From an uncultured Clostridiaceae bacterium (lineage in GTDB: Bacteria; Bacillota; Clostridia; TANB77; CAG-508): DNA of 10,003 bases. The stretch covers positions 1 through 10,003 of the forward strand of contig CAJKDR010000033.1 of assembly GCA_905198755.1 (NCBI GenBank), read 5' to 3'. The notes beneath the pieces are model-generated. The model saw only the letters and a program-made list of their open reading frames with translations, did not search any database and was not told the DNA's origin. Of the stretch, positions 5,874 through 10,003 are shown piece after piece (within the stretch, counting starts at the first letter, position 1; the number at the start of each line of letters is the position of its first letter). The translations under genes and the position numbers were made by a program.

Positions 5874-8024
5874 ATGGATAAAATAATACAAACAATTGCA
5901 AATGAATTTAATATTAAATATAGTCAAGTAGAAAATACAGTAAAATTAATAGATGAAGGAAATACAATACCTTTTATAGCACGTTATAGAAAAGAAGTAA
6001 CAGGAAATTTAAGTGATGAAACATTAAGAGATTTGGACGAAAGATTAACATATTTAAGAAATCTAGAAAAAAGAAAAGAAGAAGTAATAAAATCAATAGA
6101 TGAACAAGGCAAACTAACAGAAGAATTATTAGTAGCAATAGGAACAGCAAAAATATTATCAGAAGTTGAAGATTTATATAGACCATATAAACAAAAGAAA
6201 AGAACAAGGGCAACTATAGCAAAAGAAAAAGGATTAGAACCATTAGCAAAAGAAATAATAAAACAAGATAAAAATATTGATATATATGCAGTTGCAAAAG
6301 AATATATAGATGAAGAAAAAGAAATAAAAAGTGAAGAAGATGCAATAAATGGAGCATTGGATATAATTGCAGAGGATATTTCTGATAATGCTAAATATAG
6401 AAAAGAAATAAAAAATATTTGTTATAGAGAAGGTTTAATTGAAACAAAAGGAGCAGATAAAGAAGAAAAATCAAATTATGAAATGTATTATGATTTTCAA
6501 GATACAATAAATAAAATTCCAAGTCATAGAATATTAGCTATAAACAGAGGGGAAAAAGAAGGTTTCTTAAAAGTTAATATAACAAAAAATGAAGAAAAAA
6601 TATTAAATTATATTGAAAAAGATATATTATTAAAAAATAGTGTTAATGAAGAATTATTAAAAAGATGTATAGCAGATAGTTTTAAAAGATTAATAGAACC
6701 ATCTATAGACAGAGAAATAAGATCAGATTTAACAGAAAAAGCAGAAGAACAAGCGATAAAAGTATTTGGAGAAAATGCAAAACAGTTATTACTTGGTGCA
6801 CCTTTAAAAAACTTAGTTGTTATGGGATTTGATCCTGCATATAGAACAGGCTGTAAAATAGCTGTAATAGATGAAACAGGAAAAGTTTTAGCAACTACAA
6901 CTGTGTATCCTACAGCACCTCAAAATGATGTTGATGGAGCAAAAAAAGAATTATTAAGCTTAATAAAAAAATATGATATTAATATGATAGCAATAGGAAA
7001 TGGAACAGCATCAAGAGAATCTGAGATGTTTGTTGCAGAATTGATAAAGGAAGCGGATCATGAAGTATTTTATGCAATAGTAAGCGAAGCGGGAGCATCT
7101 GTATATTCTGCCTCAAAACTTGCTACAGAAGAATATCCTGATATAAATGTTTCATTAAGAGGAGCTATATCAATTGCAAGAAGATTACAAGATCCATTAG
7201 CAGAACTTGTAAAAATAGATCCAAAAGCAATAGGAGTTGGACAATATCAACATGATGTTAATCAAAAAAGATTAAATGAAAGTCTAGAAGGAGTAGTAGA
7301 GGATGCTGTTAATAAAGTTGGTGTTGATGTAAATACAGCCACACCTTCATTACTTTCATATGTATCAGGAATTAATAAATCAATAGCAGGAAACATAGTA
7401 AAATATAGAGATGAGAATGGAAAATTAAAAAACAGAAAACAATTATTAAAAGTTCCTAAATTAGGTAAAGCAGCATTTGAACAGTGTGCAGGATTTATTA
7501 GAATATTTGATGGAGATAATGCATTAGAAACTACAGCAGTACATCCAGAAAGTTATGAAGCAACAGAAAAACTTTTAAAACAAATAGGATATACTAAAGA
7601 AGAATTACTAGATAAGGAAAAATTAAAGGAAATAAAAGCAAAACTAACTAGAATCAACATAGAAAAAACAGCAAATGATTTAGAAATAGGAGAATTAACA
7701 TTAAAGGATATAATTTCAGAATTATCAAAACCAGGAAGAGATCCAAGAGAAGAAATGCCAAAAACAATATTAAGAAGTGATGTACTAAAATTTGAAGACT
7801 TAAAAGAGGGAATGGTCTTAACTGGAACGGTAAGAAACGTAATAGACTTTGGAGCTTTTGTTGATATTGGTGTAAAACATGATGGATTGGTACATATATC
7901 TGAAATGAGCGAAAGCTTTGTAAAAAATCCAAGAGATATAGTTTCAGTAGGAGATATAGTAAAGGTAAAAGTATTAAGTATAGATTTTGAAAGACAGAAA
8001 GTAGCATTAACAATGAAATTATAA
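5874..8024 (+). CDS. tex: Tex, S1-domain RNA/DNA-binding transcription accessory protein
   Basis: This 716-residue protein is full length for Tex. Residues 1-190 are the helical N-terminal region, with IPFIARYRKEVTG (32-44) and the conserved LYRPYKQKKRTRATIAKEKGLEPLA (101-125). A YqgF/RuvC-like domain covers about 313-440, starting with GFDPAYRTGCKIAVID (318-333) and including IGNGTASRESE (374-384). Helix-hairpin-helix motifs lie at about 485-545 (TATPSLLSYVSGI and LLKVPKLGKAAFEQCAGFIRI). The S1 domain is 643-716, with GTVRNVIDFGAFVDIGVKHDGLVHIS. Tex, related to eukaryotic Spt6, binds nucleic acids and affects transcription and stress or toxin gene expression in several bacteria; it is not known to be an active nuclease. 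AGGAGA ends seven bases before the ATG. It lies 59 bases after the ABC-F gene without a convincing promoter of its own, so the two are probably co-transcribed. Confidence 0.97.
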   Translation: MDKIIQTIANEFNIKYSQVENTVKLIDEGNTIPFIARYRKEVTGNLSDETLRDLDERLTYLRNLEKRKEEVIKSIDEQGKLTEELLVAIGTAKILSEVEDLYRPYKQKKRTRATIAKEKGLEPLAKEIIKQDKNIDIYAVAKEYIDEEKEIKSEEDAINGALDIIAEDISDNAKYRKEIKNICYREGLIETKGADKEEKSNYEMYYDFQDTINKIPSHRILAINRGEKEGFLKVNITKNEEKILNYIEKDILLKNSVNEELLKRCIADSFKRLIEPSIDREIRSDLTEKAEEQAIKVFGENAKQLLLGAPLKNLVVMGFDPAYRTGCKIAVIDETGKVLATTTVYPTAPQNDVDGAKKELLSLIKKYDINMIAIGNGTASRESEMFVAELIKEADHEVFYAIVSEAGASVYSASKLATEEYPDINVSLRGAISIARRLQDPLAELVKIDPKAIGVGQYQHDVNQKRLNESLEGVVEDAVNKVGVDVNTATPSLLSYVSGINKSIAGNIVKYRDENGKLKNRKQLLKVPKLGKAAFEQCAGFIRIFDGDNALETTAVHPESYEATEKLLKQIGYTKEELLDKEKLKEIKAKLTRINIEKTANDLEIGELTLKDIISELSKPGRDPREEMPKTILRSDVLKFEDLKEGMVLTGTVRNVIDFGAFVDIGVKHDGLVHISEMSESFVKNPRDIVSVGDIVKVKVLSIDFERQKVALTMKL

Positions 8025-8031
8025 GAAATAA

Positions 8032-8059
8032 AAAGGTAATAGATTTATCTATTACCTTT
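8032..8059. terminator. Bidirectional terminator between convergent tex and DUF975 genes
   Basis: Perfect 12-base arms 8032-8043 and 8048-8059 (core GGTAATAGA/TCTATTACC) surround the loop TTTA. The plus strand continues T-rich through 8074; the minus strand continues into TTTTTATTTC. It serves both convergent transcripts. Confidence 0.9.
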
Positions 8060-8072
8060 CTTTATTTGCTTT

Positions 8073-8852
8073 TTACTCTTTATTTTCTTCTGATTCTGCA
8101 TCTATTTCTACAGTACTTTTAGAAGTGTCTTTAGCAATTCTGTCATAGAAACATGATATTGAAACTTGAACATATGGTATAAGCCATAATAATCCAATAC
8201 CTAATGTAAATAGACTAAGTATTGCCCAACCAATAAAAGAAAGTTCAAGAATAAATAAATCTCCTCTGTGTCCTCTCATCAAATCTTCGCTTCTTTGAAC
8301 GCATTCTTTAGTAGACATTTCTGGATGATCATAAGCTATGTAATATGATAAAGAATAAAGTAATCCTCTAACAATTCCATAGAATATTCCAAAAATGTAA
8401 AGAATAATTGCTATTGCAAAGATTATAGGATGAGAAACTTGTAAAGAGCTACCCATACTATAAAGGGCAATAGAACTAGCTAATAATATTCCAAAAAGAA
8501 AAACTGAAGCTATTATGCATAATATAGGTATAATCATTTTAATAAATGTATGCCAAGCAACTCCCCAAGCTCTAGAAAATCTAGAAAATCCATCTTTAAA
8601 AAAGTCAAATGTTGAAACATTTTCTCCTCTTTTAATTTTTAGAAATGATATTGTTAAACCAAATGCTATAGGAAGAGTTATAATAGTCCAAGCTAATTCT
8701 AATAAATCTTTAATAGTGTTATTAGTGAAAGAGCTAGTTATATAAGAATATACAAAAGATAATAGAGTATATATTAAAATAATAAGTGCACTTTTTCCCC
8801 ATTTTTCTTTTAGAGTATCTCTAGCTTCTTTTCTTAACTCTGATGGTGGCAT
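8073..8852 (-). CDS. DUF975-family integral membrane protein
   Basis: This 259-residue protein has a short cytoplasmic N-terminus (SELRKEARDTLKEKWG), about five hydrophobic segments (roughly 21-40, 50-72, 102-131, 142-170 and 198-228), and an acidic, hydrophilic C-terminal tail (240-259). The stretch STKECVQRSEDLMRGHRGDLFILELSFIGW (180-209) is the DUF975 signature, which usually reads as a small amphipathic segment ending in LSFIGW. The family is widespread in Bacillota and its function is unknown. The ATG at 8852 is preceded at seven bases by AAAGGGGG, a G-rich variant of the usual site. It follows the HD-GYP regulator on the same strand after 57 AT-rich bases with no clear terminator, so shared transcription is possible; that would make it a candidate, unproven, output or neighbour of the signalling gene. 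Confidence 0.92.
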   Translation of the reverse strand: MPPSELRKEARDTLKEKWGKSALIILIYTLLSFVYSYITSSFTNNTIKDLLELAWTIITLPIAFGLTISFLKIKRGENVSTFDFFKDGFSRFSRAWGVAWHTFIKMIIPILCIIASVFLFGILLASSIALYSMGSSLQVSHPIIFAIAIILYIFGIFYGIVRGLLYSLSYYIAYDHPEMSTKECVQRSEDLMRGHRGDLFILELSFIGWAILSLFTLGIGLLWLIPYVQVSISCFYDRIAKDTSKSTVEIDAESEENKE

Positions 8853-8909
8853 TTGAATTCCCCCTTTCTTTTGTAATTATAATATTATATGTAAAATAAT
8901 ATTCTTTAA

Positions 8910-9962
8910 TTATTGATATTTATTTCGAATTTCTTGGATTTCATCATAATGGTTATTTAATATATCTAAAAAAACATCCGCTATATTAGGATCAAATTGA
9001 GTTCCTCTATTTTTTTCAATTTCTTGTTTTACTATTTCTATAGGTAATGAATCTCTATAAGTTCTTTTTGAAGTCATAGCGTCAAAACTATCTGCAACTG
9101 CAGCAATTCTAGCTAAATAAGGAATATCTTCTCCAGCTAATTTGCTTGGATAACCATATCCGTCATATCTTTCATGATGATGTTTTACTATAGGAATTAT
9201 ATCCTGAAATAGTGAGGCATTAGATAGTATATGAGCCCCTATAGCAGGATGATTTTTTATTTCGGAATATTCGTCATCAGTAAGTTTTGATGTTTTTAAT
9301 AAAATACTATCAGGAACACCAATTTTTCCAATATCATGGAATAAACCACCAATTTTTAATTTGTGTAAATCATCTTCTGAAAGATTTAAATATTTACCTA
9401 TTAATTCAGAATATTCAGAAACTCTATCTGAATGACCTCTAGTATAAGGATCTTTCGCTTCAACCGTATATCTAAGAGTTTGAATACTTTCTAAATATGC
9501 CTTTTCTAATTTTTCATTTGTATCTCGTAATTCAGCATTTATTTTCTTTATCATTTTCATTTGATCTATAGCCTTTATTCCAGATTCAACAAGTAAAATT
9601 AATTGATCAAATTTATCACTTTTTTCACAATATCCTTGAATATCTAATCTTTTAATTGTTTCTAATGGTGGAGCCAAGTCTTTATGACCTGTTAAAAGTA
9701 GAATATATAATTCTTTATTGAATTTACGAATTTCTTCCACAACTTGATCGCCATGAATAGGTGTCATTATAAAGTCTAATAACATTAAATCAAAATGTTC
9801 GTTTTTAACTCTTTCAATGGCTTCCATAGGATCTGTAACAGCAACAAATTCATATCCAGAACGTTTCATGAATATAGATAAGGAATCTAAAACACCAGAT
9901 TCATCGTCTACACCAATTATTTTATATCCTGTAGAAACTTGATTTGTAATGTTTTTTCTCAA
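8910..9962 (-). CDS. Response regulator with HD-GYP c-di-GMP phosphodiesterase domain
   Basis: This 350-residue protein joins a receiver domain to an HD-GYP domain. The receiver (about 13-130) has the acidic pair Asp19/Asp20, phospho-acceptor Asp63 in MLLDF, Thr91 in LLLTGH and Lys114 in CEKSD, so all phosphorylation residues are present. A coiled-coil-like helix follows (about 130-160). The HD-GYP domain (about 160-345) has GHSDRV (176-181), the LFHDIGKIGVPD core (207-218, HD at 209-210), NHP (237-239), HHHERYDGYGYP (261-272) and ADSFDAMTSKRTYR (290-303). Intact motifs suggest hydrolysis of cyclic di-GMP (or a related cyclic dinucleotide) controlled by a histidine kinase, which is not in this window. 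The start codon is TTG at 9962, supported by AAGGAGG seven bases upstream; the next ATG is well inside the receiver. DUF975 follows downstream. Confidence 0.95.
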   Translation of the reverse strand: MRKNITNQVSTGYKIIGVDDESGVLDSLSIFMKRSGYEFVAVTDPMEAIERVKNEHFDLMLLDFIMTPIHGDQVVEEIRKFNKELYILLLTGHKDLAPPLETIKRLDIQGYCEKSDKFDQLILLVESGIKAIDQMKMIKKINAELRDTNEKLEKAYLESIQTLRYTVEAKDPYTRGHSDRVSEYSELIGKYLNLSEDDLHKLKIGGLFHDIGKIGVPDSILLKTSKLTDDEYSEIKNHPAIGAHILSNASLFQDIIPIVKHHHERYDGYGYPSKLAGEDIPYLARIAAVADSFDAMTSKRTYRDSLPIEIVKQEIEKNRGTQFDPNIADVFLDILNNHYDEIQEIRNKYQ

Positions 9963-9969
9963 TATAGCA

Positions 9970-9976
9970 CCTCCTT
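9970..9976 (-). promoter_or_regulatory. Ribosome binding site that fixes the TTG start of the HD-GYP gene
   Basis: AAGGAGG on the minus strand ends seven bases before the TTG. This strong site, with the receiver domain beginning just inside, supports a non-ATG start. Confidence 0.85.
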
Positions 9977-9991
9977 ATAAAAGTTATAATT

Positions 9992-9997
9992 ATTATA
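9992..9997 (-). promoter_or_regulatory. Possible -10 box of the HD-GYP gene
   Basis: A perfect TATAAT on the minus strand lies about 30 bases upstream of the TTG start. The matching -35 box would fall just beyond the window edge, so the promoter cannot be confirmed. Confidence 0.35.
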
Positions 9998-10003
9998 TTA
10001 ATA

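Noticed and set aside
7654..8013. Minus-strand open frame of 119 residues inside the 3' end of tex
   Set aside because: It is leucine-rich antisense of a well-supported S1-domain gene, with no ribosome binding site. The other minus-strand frames within the ABC-F gene and tex are the same kind of artefact.
8571..8590. Tandem TCTAGAAAA units in the DUF975 gene
   Set aside because: Two copies only; they encode the SRFSR stretch and are explained by repeated codons within a conserved protein segment.

Overview
The window looks like chromosomal DNA from an AT-rich Gram-positive bacterium, most likely an anaerobic, possibly uncultured, gut-type member of the Clostridia (Bacillota). The evidence is the low GC content (judged by eye, well under a third), A/T-ending codons with many ATA and AGA, strong AGGAGG-type ribosome binding sites, and a typical Bacillota gene set: a VanW/G5 protein, an AbrB-type regulator with a zinc ribbon, a YkpA-like ABC-F ATPase, Tex and DUF975. 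The species cannot be named from this sequence.

Layout. 1-1283: the 3' part of a cell-wall VanW-domain gene, entering from outside the window, and its hairpin. 1293-1456: a tRNA-Lys(CTT) gene with a near-perfect promoter and a bidirectional terminator. 1485-2458: a small regulatory cassette. On the minus strand an AbrB/zinc-ribbon regulator overlaps an unrecognised 110-residue gene by four bases; diverging from them on the plus strand is an 86-residue XRE-type HTH protein. 2579-3812: a minus-strand membrane-anchored CapA-family protein. 3932-4145: a tiny DUF378 membrane protein with its own terminator. 4173-8024: an ABC-F ATPase followed by the transcription accessory protein Tex. 8032-8059: a bidirectional terminator. 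8073-9962: minus-strand DUF975 membrane protein and, upstream of it, a response regulator with an HD-GYP c-di-GMP phosphodiesterase domain.

How the genes work together. Most are single-gene units or pairs bounded by terminators, with housekeeping or envelope roles: VanW and CapA at the cell surface, DUF378 and DUF975 in the membrane, ABC-F on ribosomes, Tex in nucleic-acid and transcription quality control, HD-GYP in second-messenger signalling. No mobile element, CRISPR array, phage gene or rRNA was seen. The least explained part is the divergent AbrB-unknown/XRE cassette at 1485-2458, next to the tRNA gene; it is the best candidate for something undescribed, although the evidence for novelty is modest. 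No gap without a gene exceeds 300 bases.
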